From: Croceibacterium segetis
GTDB taxonomy: Bacteria; Pseudomonadota; Alphaproteobacteria; Sphingomonadales; Sphingomonadaceae
DNA length: 64,000 bases
Reading direction: 5' to 3'
Assembly (NCBI RefSeq): GCF_011320115.1
Contig: NZ_JAANOZ010000013.1
Span: forward strand, 27,284-91,283
The notes beneath the pieces were generated by a model. The model did not search any database and was not told the DNA's origin. It worked only from the letters and a program-made list of their open reading frames with translations. This document shows, one piece after another, positions 44,515 to 54,958 of the stretch. Positions within the stretch are counted from its first letter, which is position 1. Each line of letters begins with the position of its first letter. A program made the translations under genes and the position numbers.

Positions 44515-45975
44515 GTGCGGTTGGCCGGCCGCAGCGCGGCGCTGGATCGTCTCCCCTGCTGGGCGATCCTGCTGCTCGTCGCGATCGTCGCGCGGGCGAT
44601 CACCTTCGGCAATCCGATCGTCCACAACGACGAACAATTCTATTTCGTCGCCGCACGCGCCTGGCTCGACGGCGCGCTGCCCTATGTCGGGGTGTGGGAC
44701 CGCAAGCCGATCGGTTTGTTCGCGATCTACCTGCCCGCCGCGGCGCTGGGCTTCCCGGCCGGAATCTGGGCCTACCAGGCGATGGCGCTGGCCTCCGCGA
44801 CCGCGACGGCGGCACTCATCGCGCGACTGGCCACGCGCGCCGGCTGGGGCAAGGGCGCCCTGGCAGCCGCGGTTGCGTACATCCTTTGGCTCGATCTGCT
44901 CGAGGGTCAGGGCGGCCAGGCCCCGGTGTTCTACAATCTGCTGATGATCGCCGCCGCCGGCCTCATTGCGCCGCGCGAAGACGATGGCGAGCGGCCCCGC
45001 CGGCGGTTCCTGCTGGGGCTGGCGGCGCTCGCACTCGTCGGCCTGGCGATACAGGTCAAGTATTCGGTGGTGTTCGAAGGCGTCTATTTCGGCATTTGGT
45101 GGCTCTGGCGCGAAGCCAGGCTCGGAGCGAGCTGGCACCGCATCGCCGCCGGCGGAGCGACTCTCGTTGCCGTCGCGCTGGCGCCGACGGCGGCGGTCTG
45201 GGCGGCGTACACCGCGATGGGACGCGGATCGGAGTTCTTCTTCGCCAATTTCGCTTCGTTCCTGTCGCGGCAGGCCGATCCTTGGCCGCAGCAGCTGTTC
45301 TTCCTGCTCCTAATCCTGTTGCTCACCTGGCCGCTGATGGCCGGCGCCGCGCTGGCCTGGAAGGCTCGCGACAGGAGCGGGGCGCGGCGGCCGATGCAGG
45401 ACTGGCTGTTCGGCTGGGCTGTTGCCGCGGTCCTCGGAATGCTCGCGATGGGCACCTGGTTCACCCATTACGCCTTGCCGATGACAGTGCCGCTGACGAT
45501 CTGCTGCGCCGGCTTCGTCGCGAGCGGCCGGCGGGGAGTGAAGGCCGCGCTCATTACCTTGGCGATCGCGCTGGTGGCCGGGCAGGTGATGCTGGTAAGC
45601 AAGGGCCTTGTTCGCGGCACTCGGGCGCAGTTTTGGCAGACTCGCGAGGCGATTGCCGCGGGGCCGGGCTGCCTTTTCGTCTATTCGGGCGACACCATGT
45701 TCTACCCGGCGACGGGCCGCTGCGCGCTCAGCCGGTACTTGTTCCCGAGCCATTTGAGCCGCACGCGCGAGGATGGCGCCATCGGTGCCGACCAAGGCAT
45801 GGAGATAGGGCGGATCCTCGATCTCCGCCCGCAGGTCGTGGTCCTCGAAGCGCCTTATGTCGGCGAGCGTGGCGATACGCGCCAGCTGGTTCTCGACCGC
45901 CTGGCCCGGGCTTATCGCCTCAAGGCGCACATCGCTTACGGCGACGGCTGGGACGAGGTCTATGAGCTAAAGTAG
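44515..45975 (+). CDS. GT-C-type glycosyltransferase-like membrane protein
   Basis: A 486-residue integral membrane protein with about 10-12 helices, GTG start at 44515. The first periplasmic loop has HNDEQFYFVAARAWLDGALP and VWDRKPIGLFAIY, resembling the catalytic Asp-Glu region of PMT/ArnT-like GT-C glycosyltransferases (DUF2029 and similar). It would move a sugar from a lipid carrier to an unknown acceptor at the periplasmic face. It follows scoB by nine bases but its role does not obviously match ketone metabolism. Exact family is uncertain. Confidence 0.72.
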   Translation: MRLAGRSAALDRLPCWAILLLVAIVARAITFGNPIVHNDEQFYFVAARAWLDGALPYVGVWDRKPIGLFAIYLPAAALGFPAGIWAYQAMALASATATAALIARLATRAGWGKGALAAAVAYILWLDLLEGQGGQAPVFYNLLMIAAAGLIAPREDDGERPRRRFLLGLAALALVGLAIQVKYSVVFEGVYFGIWWLWREARLGASWHRIAAGGATLVAVALAPTAAVWAAYTAMGRGSEFFFANFASFLSRQADPWPQQLFFLLLILLLTWPLMAGAALAWKARDRSGARRPMQDWLFGWAVAAVLGMLAMGTWFTHYALPMTVPLTICCAGFVASGRRGVKAALITLAIALVAGQVMLVSKGLVRGTRAQFWQTREAIAAGPGCLFVYSGDTMFYPATGRCALSRYLFPSHLSRTREDGAIGADQGMEIGRILDLRPQVVVLEAPYVGERGDTRQLVLDRLARAYRLKAHIAYGDGWDEVYELK

Positions 45976-46263
45976 CCGCTCCGATCAGAAATCGCTGTCC
46001 TACATGCGCGCACTTGTGCAGCGTCATCGCATGGCGAATCCAACACCTGTCCAGCGCGCACCGCTCTCCGGCCGCCGGCGACCTTTAATTTCGAACATCG
46101 GCAAGAGCATTTTTGTTTTCTCGGCTGGCCAAGCTGTCGCTTGTGGCCCGCAACACCGCAGGAATCCTCGGGTCTTGCCGAGCCAGAGAAATGTAGGAAG
46201 TGTCGTTTGGGTCGCTCTCGGTTCGATTCGCGGCGCTTCGCCGGACTGCCGGAGAACCCGCCG
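45976..46263. other. 288-bp spacer before the MFS gene
   Basis: No gene found. It contains two AT-rich patches near 46085-46120 (TTTAATTTCG; ATTTTTGTTTTC) that may carry the promoter of the MFS gene, but I could not place convincing hexamers. The text GGTTCGATTC near 46224 looks like a tRNA T-loop but has no matching stem. Confidence 0.5.
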
Positions 46264-47535
46264 GTGAACCCGCGCCGCGACGCCCCTTGGCTGGCGCTGT
46301 CGCTGCTCACCGCGATCGCCACGATAGGGTTTGTCGACCGCATCGTGATGAACGTGCTGGCGGTGCCGGTGAAAGCGGAGTTCCACTTGAGCGACACCGA
46401 GGTCGGCCTGCTCACCGGTCTCGCCTTCGCGGTGCTCAACGTCACTCTCGGGATCGCCGTCGCTCGCTTTGCCGAGCGCGGGCATCGCGTGTCGCTGATC
46501 GCTGTCGGCACGGCCTTGTGGTCGCTGGCGACGGCCGCCTGCGGCCTCGTCGGCAACTTCACACAGTTGCTGCTGGCCCGCGTCGGCGTCGGCGTCGGCG
46601 AGGCGGTCGGGCTGCCGGCCAACCAGTCGGTGATCGCCGACTACTTTCCGCCCGAGCGGCGCGCGACCGCGATGTCGGTGCTGCTGCTGGCGCCGCCGAT
46701 CGGCGCCTTCCTCGGCTCGGCCGGCGGCGCCTGGATCGGGCAGGAATACGGCTGGCGCCACGCCTTCCTGGTGGTCACCATTCCCGGGCTGCTTCTGGCG
46801 GTGCTGGCATGGGCGTTGATCGCCGAACCGCCGCGCGGACGCTATGACCGCGAGGCGAACGACGACGTGCCGGCGTTCTGGGCCGTGGTCTCGCGCCTAT
46901 TCGGCTTCGCCAGCGCGCGGCACCTGCTCGCCGGCTCGACTCTCGCCTCGATGGTCGGCTTCGGGCTCAACAGCTTCGTCGCCTTCCTGCTCGTCCGCAA
47001 GTTCGAGATGTCGCTGGCACAAGCCGGGCTCTTCGCCGGCCTGCTGGCGAGCCTGCCGGGCGCGATCTCGGTGATCCTCGGCGGGCGGCTGGCCGACTGG
47101 TTCGGCGAGCGCCGCCCGGCGGCTTATGCCGAGGTGCCGGGTCTGTGCCTGCTGGTCGCGGCGCCCATCTACATTCTTGCGATCACCCGCAGCGAGGTGA
47201 TCCCCTTGCTCGCCTTGGTATTCGTCGCGGCGCTGTTCCAGTACACCTACCTCGGAGTCACCTTCGGGGTGTTCCAGAACCTGTTCCACTCGCGCATGCG
47301 GGCGACGGGCTCGGCGCTGCTCAATGGGATCTATGGGCTGATCGGGCAGGGCTTGGGGCCGTTGCTTGTCGGCTGGCTCAGCGACCGTCTCGCGCCGCGC
47401 TTCGGCAGCGGTGACGGACTTGCCTACGCCATGGCAATCACCGCCGCAATCTACCTGTGGTCAGCTGCCCATTACCTGCTCGCCGCGCGCCACATCGGGC
47501 CCGACCTCGCCCGTGTGCGAGCGGTTGACGACTGA
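46264..47535 (+). CDS. MFS transporter (Spinster-like)
   Basis: A 423-residue major facilitator with 12 transmembrane segments. It begins from a GTG at 46264 (VNPRRDAPWLALSLLTAIAT) and has the MFS signature between helices 2 and 3 and the GFVDRIVMNVLAVPVKAEF region typical of Spinster-type members. Substrate is unknown; similar proteins in sphingomonads often sit with catabolic or siderophore genes, but no such neighbours are here. The alternative start at 46141 adds an unusual Cys/Arg-rich stretch and is less likely. Confidence 0.88.
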   Translation: MNPRRDAPWLALSLLTAIATIGFVDRIVMNVLAVPVKAEFHLSDTEVGLLTGLAFAVLNVTLGIAVARFAERGHRVSLIAVGTALWSLATAACGLVGNFTQLLLARVGVGVGEAVGLPANQSVIADYFPPERRATAMSVLLLAPPIGAFLGSAGGAWIGQEYGWRHAFLVVTIPGLLLAVLAWALIAEPPRGRYDREANDDVPAFWAVVSRLFGFASARHLLAGSTLASMVGFGLNSFVAFLLVRKFEMSLAQAGLFAGLLASLPGAISVILGGRLADWFGERRPAAYAEVPGLCLLVAAPIYILAITRSEVIPLLALVFVAALFQYTYLGVTFGVFQNLFHSRMRATGSALLNGIYGLIGQGLGPLLVGWLSDRLAPRFGSGDGLAYAMAITAAIYLWSAAHYLLAARHIGPDLARVRAVDD

Positions 47536-47539
47536 CGCT

Positions 47540-47935
47540 TCAGCCGGCGCGCTTGTAGGGGACGAACTCGCCGAGGCTGAGCGTGGCGCCCGGCATCCAG
47601 GTCGACGAATCGTGCAGGTGGACGAGGTCCTTGTCGCACAGCTCGCTGCCCCAGATCTTGAACACCGGCACGTCGCTCCAGGTCAGGAAGTTCGCGCCCG
47701 AGGGACGGTTGACATAGAGGGTGTCGCCGTCCTTGAACACGAACGCGGTCCTGTCGACAACCTCGAGGTCGCGCCGCTGGAAGGTGCTCAGGCAATGGAC
47801 AGGCTTGCCAGCCACGCGCCCGTCGATGATCTTGGCGAGCTTGGCTTCACCCTTCTCGTGCGCGGCGGCAGCCGGCATGGCCGCAACGAGCGCCGCGACG
47901 GCGAGGGCGGCGGGGATGAGGATCTTCGTTGTCAT
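47540..47935 (-). CDS. Exported hypothetical protein
   Basis: A 131-residue secreted protein with a clear signal peptide (MTTKILIPAALAVAALVAAM, cleaved after AAAA near residue 25). The mature part has two cysteines (VHCLSTFQRRD and ELCDKDLVH) and a beta-rich stretch (TAFVFKDGDTLYVNRPSG). No known domain recognised. It is convergent with the MFS gene, four bases away, and separate from metK. Confidence 0.75.
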   Translation of the reverse strand: MTTKILIPAALAVAALVAAMPAAAAHEKGEAKLAKIIDGRVAGKPVHCLSTFQRRDLEVVDRTAFVFKDGDTLYVNRPSGANFLTWSDVPVFKIWGSELCDKDLVHLHDSSTWMPGATLSLGEFVPYKRAG

Positions 47936-48001
47936 ATCTCTTCTCCCTTCCCCGCCAACGTCGCACCCGGTCGCTTAACGGTGGCTGACCGGCGCAGAAC
48001 C

Positions 48002-49210
48002 TCAGCCGAGCGCGGCCTTGAGGTCGGCGACGAGGTCGGTCTTCTCCCACGGGAAGAAGTCGCCCTCGGGCTGGCGCCCGAAATGCCCATAGGCCGCGGT
48101 CTTGCGGTAGATCGGCTTGTTGAGCCCGAGGTGCGTGCGAATGCCGCGCGGGGTCAGGCCGCCGAGCTTGTCGATGGCGTTGATCGCCTGCTCGATCGCG
48201 CCGTCCTCGACGGTGCCGGTGCCGTGGGTGTCGACGTAGAGCGACAGCGGTTTGGCGACGCCGATGGCGTAGGCCAGCTGGATCGTGCAGCGCTTGGCGA
48301 GGCCGGCGGCCACGATGTTCTTGGCGAGGTAGCGGGCGATGTAAGCGGCCGAGCGATCGACCTTGGTCGGGTCCTTGCCACTGAACGCGCCGCCGCCGTG
48401 CGGCGCCGCGCCGCCGTACGTGTCGACGATGATCTTGCGCCCGGTCAACCCGGCGTCGCCGTCAGGCCCGCCGATCTCGAAGCTGCCGGTCGGGTTGATG
48501 TGATAAACGGTCTCGTCGCTCAGCAGATCGGCCGGAAGCACTTCGGCCACGATCTTCTTCACGTAAGCCTTGAGCTCTGCTTCCTTGTCGCCGGCATCGT
48601 AGCCCTTGGCGTGCTGCGTCGAGACGACGATCGCCGTCGCCGAGACCGGCTTGCCGTTGGCGAAGCGCAGCGTGACCTGGCTCTTGGTGTCGGGCTCGAG
48701 GAACGGCGCCGCGCCCGAATGACGGTCGGCGGCCATGCGCTCGAGGATCTTGTGGCTGTAGTACAGCGTCGCCGGCATAAGGTCGGGCGTCTCGTCGCAG
48801 GCGAAGCCGAACATGATGCCCTGGTCGCCGGCGCCTTCGTCCTTGTTCTCGCCGGCGTCGACGCCTTGCGCGATGTGCGCCGACTGGCCGTGGAGATGGT
48901 TCTCGAACGTCAGGGTCTTCCAGTGGAAGCCGTCCTGCTCGTAACCTATCTCGCGCACGGTGTTGCGTACCGTCTGTTCGATCTCCTCGAGCGCGCCCGG
49001 CGCCCACTGGCCGTTCTCGTACACGCCCTTGCAGCGGATTTCGCCGGCGAGCACGACGAGCTGGGTCGTCGTCAGAGTCTCGCAGGCCACTCGCGCTTCG
49101 GGGTCCTTGGCCAGGAACAAGTCCACGATTGCATCGGAGATCTGGTCCGAGACCTTGTCAGGATGTCCTTCCGAAACGCTTTCCGACGTGAACAGGTAGC
49201 TGTTGCGCAT
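48002..49210 (-). CDS. metK: S-adenosylmethionine synthase
   Basis: Makes SAM from methionine and ATP. The 402-residue protein starts [20 protein letters not shown] and contains [13 protein letters not shown] and the phosphate-binding loops [12 protein letters not shown] and [16 protein letters not shown]. It follows lnt by 54 bases; that gap is too short for a SAM riboswitch and none was seen. It ends the lnt-metK group. Confidence 0.98.
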   Translation of the reverse strand: MRNSYLFTSESVSEGHPDKVSDQISDAIVDLFLAKDPEARVACETLTTTQLVVLAGEIRCKGVYENGQWAPGALEEIEQTVRNTVREIGYEQDGFHWKTLTFENHLHGQSAHIAQGVDAGENKDEGAGDQGIMFGFACDETPDLMPATLYYSHKILERMAADRHSGAAPFLEPDTKSQVTLRFANGKPVSATAIVVSTQHAKGYDAGDKEAELKAYVKKIVAEVLPADLLSDETVYHINPTGSFEIGGPDGDAGLTGRKIIVDTYGGAAPHGGGAFSGKDPTKVDRSAAYIARYLAKNIVAAGLAKRCTIQLAYAIGVAKPLSLYVDTHGTGTVEDGAIEQAINAIDKLGGLTPRGIRTHLGLNKPIYRKTAAYGHFGRQPEGDFFPWEKTDLVADLKAALG

Positions 49211-49264
49211 TTGGCTTCGATCCTCTGGAGATTGACTTGGCCCGGACGGGTTCGAGAAGGCGGT

Positions 49265-50839
49265 CTAACGGGCACTCCGGCGCATGGCAACGCGCGCGAG
49301 CAAAAGAACTAATAGCGCCCAGCCAAGCGCGAGAATGTTGCCGAGCCGGGAGAACAGGGTCGGCGGAGCGGCGGGTGGAATCACCCCGTCGAGACGGTCC
49401 GCCCGGTGCGTCGGCACGTACTGGCGAACGACGCCTCGCGCATCGATCACCGCGCTCACGCCGGTGGTCGTCGCGCGCAGGATCGGCAGGCCTTCCTCGA
49501 CCGCCCGCAGTCGCGCCTGCGCGAGGTGCTGAGGCGGGCCGAATGCGCCGAACCAGCCGTCGTTCGAATCGTTGAAAAGGTAATCGGGGCGGTGCTTGCG
49601 ATCGACAACCTGGCCGGAGAAGACGATCTCGTAGCACACTTGCACGCCCGCCTTGCCCCACGCGCCGAGGTCGAGCGTCCGCGGCCCGGGACCTGGAATG
49701 AAGTCGATCGAGCCGGCGACCAGCCGCCGCGCTCCGAGCGGCTCGAGCAGCCAGCGCAGGGCGAGATACTCGCCGTAGGGCACCAGATGCGCCTTGGCGT
49801 AGCTGCCGACGATCTCACCCGCAGAGTTGACCGCGGTCACCACGTTGTAGGCGCCCACCACGTGGCCGTGGGCGATCTCGAGATCGGCAGCTCCGGTCAG
49901 CAGAAGGCCGCCGGGACCGATCACGCGACCGAGCCGGCGGCGTGCGAGCACCGGGTCGGCGAACGCTGTGGTAGTGTTGTAGAGGCGCTGCGGATAGCCT
50001 TCGCGCAGATAGTCGGGAAGGCCGGACTCGGGCCACAGGACGAGCCGCCGCGTATCCGGCCGCCTTGGCAACGAGAGCGCGGCAGTCTTCTGGAAGTTGG
50101 CTTCGTAGAGCCGCGGATCGTCGAGTTGGGGCTGCGGCACGTCGGGCTGGACCAGCGTGAAGCGCAGGTGTCCCTGAGCAGCTCTCCCTGCCGGTATGTA
50201 CATACCGACAACGAGCAAAGTGGCGGCCGCTCCACCGGCGAGCCAGCGACGTTCGCGCAAAGCCAGCACCAACCCGCCGCCCAGCAGCACCGCAAGGCCC
50301 GACAGGGCGTAAGTCCCGAGCCATGGCGCCAGCGCCGCCAGGCCCGGCCGGTCGAGCGGCCCGACCAGCACGACCCCGAACGGGTTCCACGGGAAACCCG
50401 TGAACACCCACCCGCGCAGCCACTCGGAGACGGTCCAGCAACCAGCAAAGGCGAGCAACGTTGCAATGCGCCCGCCGCGCCCCGCCACCAGCTTCGCGCC
50501 GGCTGCGGCCAGCGCCGGATAGACCGCGAGGTAAAGCGACAACAGCGGCACGGCGACCCAACCGAGTACGGCCGGCATCTGCGCCTGGTATGTGAAGGCG
50601 GTGGCGATCCAGGCATTGCCGAAAGTGAAATGGGCGAGACCGAACAACCAGCCGAGCCAGGCCGCGCCGCGCCAACTAAGCGCGCGCTCGACCAGCAGAA
50701 TGAAAAGGCCGATGGCACCTAGAGCCAGTGGCCACAATCCAAGAGGCTGGAAGCCGGTCGCTGCGACAACGCCCAGCAGAAGCGCCAGCGGGCGCGGGCG
50801 CGACAGGATCCAATCGATCGCGTCAGCCGCGCGCATCAT
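49265..50839 (-). CDS. lnt: Apolipoprotein N-acyltransferase
   Basis: Inner-membrane enzyme that adds the third acyl chain to lipoproteins. The 524-residue protein has about seven N-terminal transmembrane segments, then a periplasmic nitrilase-like domain with the Glu-Lys-Cys triad: Glu in WPESGLPDYL, Lys in AKAHLVPYGEYL, Cys in VQVCYEIVFSG. Several lipoproteins are encoded in this window. It lies 12 bases downstream of the DUF4167 gene and 54 bases upstream of metK. Confidence 0.95.
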   Translation of the reverse strand: MMRAADAIDWILSRPRPLALLLGVVAATGFQPLGLWPLALGAIGLFILLVERALSWRGAAWLGWLFGLAHFTFGNAWIATAFTYQAQMPAVLGWVAVPLLSLYLAVYPALAAAGAKLVAGRGGRIATLLAFAGCWTVSEWLRGWVFTGFPWNPFGVVLVGPLDRPGLAALAPWLGTYALSGLAVLLGGGLVLALRERRWLAGGAAATLLVVGMYIPAGRAAQGHLRFTLVQPDVPQPQLDDPRLYEANFQKTAALSLPRRPDTRRLVLWPESGLPDYLREGYPQRLYNTTTAFADPVLARRRLGRVIGPGGLLLTGAADLEIAHGHVVGAYNVVTAVNSAGEIVGSYAKAHLVPYGEYLALRWLLEPLGARRLVAGSIDFIPGPGPRTLDLGAWGKAGVQVCYEIVFSGQVVDRKHRPDYLFNDSNDGWFGAFGPPQHLAQARLRAVEEGLPILRATTTGVSAVIDARGVVRQYVPTHRADRLDGVIPPAAPPTLFSRLGNILALGWALLVLLLARVAMRRSAR

Positions 50840-50851
50840 CTCGAAAGGCTA

Positions 50852-51508
50852 TCAGCCGACCGCTTCGAGTGCCTCGTCGTCACCCGCATCGCGGGGCCGG
50901 CGCGCCCGGCGGCGCGGACGGGCTTCTTCTTCGCCGGCGTCGCTTTCAGTGCCGATCGCGGGAGGCAAGCTGGCCGGATCGAGCCCGGCCGAGGGTTCCT
51001 CATCGCGCTCGGCGGCGCCGTTCGCGTTGCCGGCGCGCCCGTTGCGCGGGCGATTGTTGCGCCGCGGCCGGCTTTCGGCGACGAACGGGTTCTCCTCGTC
51101 GTCCTGCGAAACCTCTTCGCCTTCGTTGCGACGATGGCCTTCGGCCGAATCGTCGGCATCGCGAAAATCGCGGCTGTCGCGCCCCGAGCGGTTCGTGTTG
51201 TCCTCGAACTCGTTTTCACCGTCGCTGGAATCATCCTGGTCGCGATCGTCGCGACGGGGGCGCGGCTCGTTCTGCGAGCGCGTGTCGGCGATCACCCGGA
51301 AATAGTGATCCGCGAACTGCAGGTAATATTCGGTCTGCACCCGGTCGCCGTTCAAGGAGGCGTCGTGCGCCATCTTCTTGTACTTCTCGAGCATCTGGGG
51401 CGCGTTGCCGCGCGCCCGGCTGTCGATCCGATTGCCCTGATTGCCCCCGCCCGGGCCACGGTTGCTACGGCCGCGACGGCGATTGTTATTACGATTGTTG
51501 TTGTTCAA
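50852..51508 (-). CDS. DUF4167 domain-containing protein
   Basis: A basic/acidic low-complexity protein of the DUF4167 family, typical of alphaproteobacteria, function unknown (RNA or nucleoid association has been suggested from its charge). The conserved core is RIDSRARGNAPQMLEKYKKM then QTEYYLQFADHYFRVIAD, preceded by an Asn/Arg/Gly-rich N-terminus and followed by long Arg/Asp/Glu-rich stretches. I chose a TTG at 51508 as start because AAGGAAG lies nine bases upstream and it gives the family's NN-rich N-terminus; an ATG at 51562 adds 18 residues. Confidence 0.8.
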   Translation of the reverse strand: MNNNNRNNNRRRGRSNRGPGGGNQGNRIDSRARGNAPQMLEKYKKMAHDASLNGDRVQTEYYLQFADHYFRVIADTRSQNEPRPRRDDRDQDDSSDGENEFEDNTNRSGRDSRDFRDADDSAEGHRRNEGEEVSQDDEENPFVAESRPRRNNRPRNGRAGNANGAAERDEEPSAGLDPASLPPAIGTESDAGEEEARPRRRARRPRDAGDDEALEAVG

Positions 51509-51734
51509 GGGAATACGCTTCCTTGCTTGTGTGACGGTCCGGATCCCTTCCGGACGCGTCATGACCCCTCGCCACGGCGCCCAAATGCGCTCGTGGTCCC
51601 CACCTCTGCTTTATCCAGCAGCTCTTTCTGGCTGCCCTGCATGCAAATGATGGAGTTAGACCCGGCCGGGACAAAAGGTCCGTGCGCCGCTGGTCTGTGT
51701 TGGAGGTAATGCCTGCGCCGGGATTAAACAAGTC

Positions 51735-52571
51735 CTAATCGCGGGTTTTACGCAAGACCAGCGCGCGTGCGCGCCCGCCGAGGTCGCGCCGCAATTCGCT
51801 GGCGAAGCCGGCGTCGGCGGCGATGGCCGCAACGGCCTCGGCCTGCGAGGCCCCGATTTCCAGTACGGCGACGCCGCCGGGTTCGAGCAGCCCGGGCAGT
51901 TGCGGCACCAGCGTGCGATAATCGTCGAGACCGTCGGGACCGGCAAAGAGCGCGCCGGCGGGCTCGAACTCACACACCGATGGATCGAGATCGGCGCCGG
52001 TTTCGACGTAAGGCGGGTTGGCGATGACGCAGTCGAACCGGCCGAGCCCGGCAGACCAATCCGGCTCGTGCCAATCGGCCAGCCGCATCTCGGCCCTGTC
52101 CGCGAGGCCCAGACGGACGGCGTTATCGGCGGCCACCGCCAGGGCCGCTTCGGAGCGGTCGATGCCGATGCCGCGTGCGCCGGGCAGCTCCGCCAGGAGA
52201 GTCAGCAGCAAGGCGCCCGAGCCGGTGCCGCAATCGAGGATGCGGGCATCGGGCGGGCACGCTTCGAGCGCCGCAGCGAGGGTCGTCTCGCTGTCCGCAC
52301 GGGGAGTGAGGACGTCACGGCAGACGCGAAACTCGCGGCCGTAGAATTCCTTGCGGCCAAGGATTTGCGCGACGGGCTCGTACGCCAGGCGGCGCCTGAC
52401 CAGGCCGGCAAAGACATCGGGCTCCGGATCGCCGACATGCCGCAACAGCAGCTCGGACCGGGAAACCCCCAGCGCCTCGGCCATCAGCAGCTCGGCATCG
52501 AGCCGCGCGGTGTCGGATACGCTTTCGAGCCCCCGCGCCGCCTCGCGCAGCGCTTGAGCCACAGTGCTCAT
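51735..52571 (-). CDS. prmC: Peptide chain release factor N(5)-glutamine methyltransferase
   Basis: Methylates the glutamine of the GGQ motif in release factors 1 and 2. The 278-residue protein has the N-terminal RF-binding helical domain and a class I SAM domain with the loop [15 protein letters not shown] and the catalytic NPPY motif (VIANPPYVE). It overlaps its substrate gene prfA by four bases, the common prfA-prmC arrangement. Confidence 0.97.
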   Translation of the reverse strand: MSTVAQALREAARGLESVSDTARLDAELLMAEALGVSRSELLLRHVGDPEPDVFAGLVRRRLAYEPVAQILGRKEFYGREFRVCRDVLTPRADSETTLAAALEACPPDARILDCGTGSGALLLTLLAELPGARGIGIDRSEAALAVAADNAVRLGLADRAEMRLADWHEPDWSAGLGRFDCVIANPPYVETGADLDPSVCEFEPAGALFAGPDGLDDYRTLVPQLPGLLEPGGVAVLEIGASQAEAVAAIAADAGFASELRRDLGGRARALVLRKTRD

Positions 52572-53635
52572 TCGCCCATCGCGGCCAGCCGCTTGGCCTC
52601 GTCCTCGGCGATCAGGGCATCGATCATCTCGCCGAGGCCATTCCCGGAGAGGACCTCGGGCAGCTTGTGCAGGGTCAGGCCGATGCGGTGATCGGTCACC
52701 CGGCCTTGCGGGAAGTTATAGGTGCGGATGCGCTCCGAGCGGTCGCCGCTGCCGACCATCGCCTTGCGCGCCTCGGCCTCGGCGCCATGCGCCTCGCTGC
52801 GCATCTTCTCGTAGATGCGCGCGCGCAGCACATCCATCGCCTTGGCGCGGTTGCGGTGCTGGCTGCGCTCATCCTGCATCGCCACGACGATGCCGGTCGG
52901 CAGGTGCGTCAGGCGGACGGCGGAATCGGTCTTGTTGACGTGCTGGCCGCCGGCGCCCGACGCGCGATAGATATCGATCCGCAAGTCCTTGTCTTCGATC
53001 TGGACGTCGACCTCGGTCGGCTCGGGCAGGACGGCGACGGTTGCCGCCGAGGTGTGGATGCGCCCGCCGCTCTCGGTGACGGGCACGCGCTGGACGCGGT
53101 GGACGCCGCTCTCGAATTTGAGCTTGGCGAACACGCCGGTGCCGTTGATCTGGGCGACGATTTCCTTGAAGCCGCCGAGGTCATTGGCATTGATACTGAC
53201 GGTCTCGACCTTCCAGCCCTGCGTCGCGGCATAGCCCTCGTACATGCGGAACAAGTCGGCTGCGAACAGCGCCGCCTCGTCGCCGCCGGTTCCGGCGCGG
53301 ATTTCGAGCATCGCCGGACGGCTGTCGGCGGAATCGCGCGGCAGCATGGCGATGGCGAGGCGGTGCTCGGCCTCGGGCAGCCTCTGGCGCAGCTCGGCGA
53401 GTTCCTCGTCGGCGAGGGCGCGCATCTCCGGGTCCTGCGTCAGCGCCGAAAGCTCGGCAATCTCGGTGCGCATCTCGCGCACTTCCTGCGCTGCCTTGGC
53501 CACCGGCTCGAGCTCGGAGTAGTCCCGGCTCGCCGCGACGAACTCGTCGGTCGCCAGCGTGCCCGAGGCAAGACGCGCTTCAAGCTCGGCGAAGCGATGC
53601 GAAATCTGCGCCAGGCGCTCTTCGGGAATTGTCAT
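52568..53635 (-). CDS. prfA: Peptide chain release factor 1
   Basis: Terminates translation at UAA and UAG. The 355-residue protein has the codon-recognition PxT motif (P185-V186-T187) and the GGQ motif at 229-231 ([10 protein letters not shown]) that triggers peptide release and is methylated by PrmC. It overlaps hisS upstream and prmC downstream by four bases each. Confidence 0.98.
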   Translation of the reverse strand: MTIPEERLAQISHRFAELEARLASGTLATDEFVAASRDYSELEPVAKAAQEVREMRTEIAELSALTQDPEMRALADEELAELRQRLPEAEHRLAIAMLPRDSADSRPAMLEIRAGTGGDEAALFAADLFRMYEGYAATQGWKVETVSINANDLGGFKEIVAQINGTGVFAKLKFESGVHRVQRVPVTESGGRIHTSAATVAVLPEPTEVDVQIEDKDLRIDIYRASGAGGQHVNKTDSAVRLTHLPTGIVVAMQDERSQHRNRAKAMDVLRARIYEKMRSEAHGAEAEARKAMVGSGDRSERIRTYNFPQGRVTDHRIGLTLHKLPEVLSGNGLGEMIDALIAEDEAKRLAAMGE

Positions 53636-54864
53636 GCGTTTCCGGACAGGATCGCGCGGATCAGTCCCTCGTCGTCGTCGCTGCCGTGAAAGCGCGAACT
53701 GACTTCACCTTCCTGAGACGACAAGGCCAGGATCGCCCGCGGTTGTTGCTTGACCGCCTTGTCGAAACGTTTGCGCGGAGAGCCGCTGGAAAGCAGTTCG
53801 GCGCTGAGTCCGCCGTTTCGCAGTAACCCGACCGATCGAATGCCCTCCTGCATGAGCGCATCCTCTTCGACGACCACGATGCAATCGGCGACGTCCTCAC
53901 TCGCGCCACCGACCAGCATCGCCAGCCGCTCAATGCCAGCGGCCCAGCCGACCGCCGGCGTGTGCGCGCCGCCTAGCGTTTCGATAAGTCCGTCGTAGCG
54001 CCCGCCGCCGAGCACCGTGCCCTGCGCGCCCAACCGGTCGGTGACGAACTCGAACGCGGTGTGCCGGTAGTAGTCGAGGCCGCGCACGAGCGCCGGGGCG
54101 CGGGTCCAGGCGACGCCGGCGGCTTGCAGCCCCTCGCAGACCTTGCCGAAGTAGTCCTGAGCTTCGCCCGAGAGGTAATCGTCGATCTCCGGCGCGTCGG
54201 CGACGAACGGCTTGTCGCGCGGGTCCTTGCTGTCGAGGATGCGCAGCGGGTTGCGCTCAAGGCGGTCCTGGCTGTCCTCCGACAACTGGTGCCGGTGCGC
54301 GCGGAAGTACGACACTAGCGCCGCGCGCCAGCCCTCGCGGCTGTCGCCATCGCCGAGCGTGTTGAGCTGCAGCGTCACGCCGTCCGCGATGCCCAGCTCC
54401 TTGAGTAGCTGGTCGGCCATCGCCAGCAGCTCGACGTCGGCCTGCGGTTCGGCGGCGCCGATGATCTCGGCGTCGAGCTGGTGGAACTGGCGGTAGCGTC
54501 CCTTCTGCGGGCGCTCGTAGCGGAACAGCGGTCCGTGGGTCGCAACCTTGAGCGGGGCGTATTGCTGCCAGCCGTCGGTCAGGTAGGCGCGGGCGATCCC
54601 GGCGGTGAACTCGGGCCGCAGGGTGAGCGATTCCCCGCCGCGGTCCTCGAACGAATACATCTCCTTCGAGACCACGTCGGTCGTTTCGCCAAGCGAGCGG
54701 GAGAATACCTCGGTCTTCTCGAACACCGGCATTTCGATCCGGCGAAAGCGGTAGAGCTTGCGCACCCGCTCGAACGTTTCGACGACGTGCGCAAAGGCCT
54801 CGGCATCGGCGCCGAAGATGTCCTGCGTGCCGCGGATCGGGCGGGGCGTTTCAATACTGCTCAT
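53632..54864 (-). CDS. hisS: Histidine--tRNA ligase
   Basis: Class II aminoacyl-tRNA synthetase, 410 residues from the ATG at 54864 ([20 protein letters not shown]). Motif 2 is visible in [20 protein letters not shown], the histidine-specific signature in [13 protein letters not shown], and the anticodon-binding domain at the C-terminus. It is the first gene of the hisS-prfA-prmC operon. The longer in-frame upstream reading does not match the family. Confidence 0.97.
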   Translation of the reverse strand: MSSIETPRPIRGTQDIFGADAEAFAHVVETFERVRKLYRFRRIEMPVFEKTEVFSRSLGETTDVVSKEMYSFEDRGGESLTLRPEFTAGIARAYLTDGWQQYAPLKVATHGPLFRYERPQKGRYRQFHQLDAEIIGAAEPQADVELLAMADQLLKELGIADGVTLQLNTLGDGDSREGWRAALVSYFRAHRHQLSEDSQDRLERNPLRILDSKDPRDKPFVADAPEIDDYLSGEAQDYFGKVCEGLQAAGVAWTRAPALVRGLDYYRHTAFEFVTDRLGAQGTVLGGGRYDGLIETLGGAHTPAVGWAAGIERLAMLVGGASEDVADCIVVVEEDALMQEGIRSVGLLRNGGLSAELLSSGSPRKRFDKAVKQQPRAILALSSQEGEVSSRFHGSDDDEGLIRAILSGNA

Positions 54865-54958
54865 GGCGCCCGGGCGCTTAATCCAAATGCGCCGGTTCGC
54901 AAAGCGCATGCGCCGAAAGGGTTGCAGATGAAACCGGTTGTCGGCATGAGCGGCGCCC

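Noticed and set aside
46215..46240. tRNA-like T-loop (GGTTCGATTC)
   Set aside because: The bases on each side do not form a five-pair T-stem and no acceptor, D or anticodon arms can be drawn around it.
49211..49264. SAM riboswitch upstream of metK
   Set aside because: Only 54 bases separate lnt and metK and no pseudoknot or known SAM aptamer sequence is visible.
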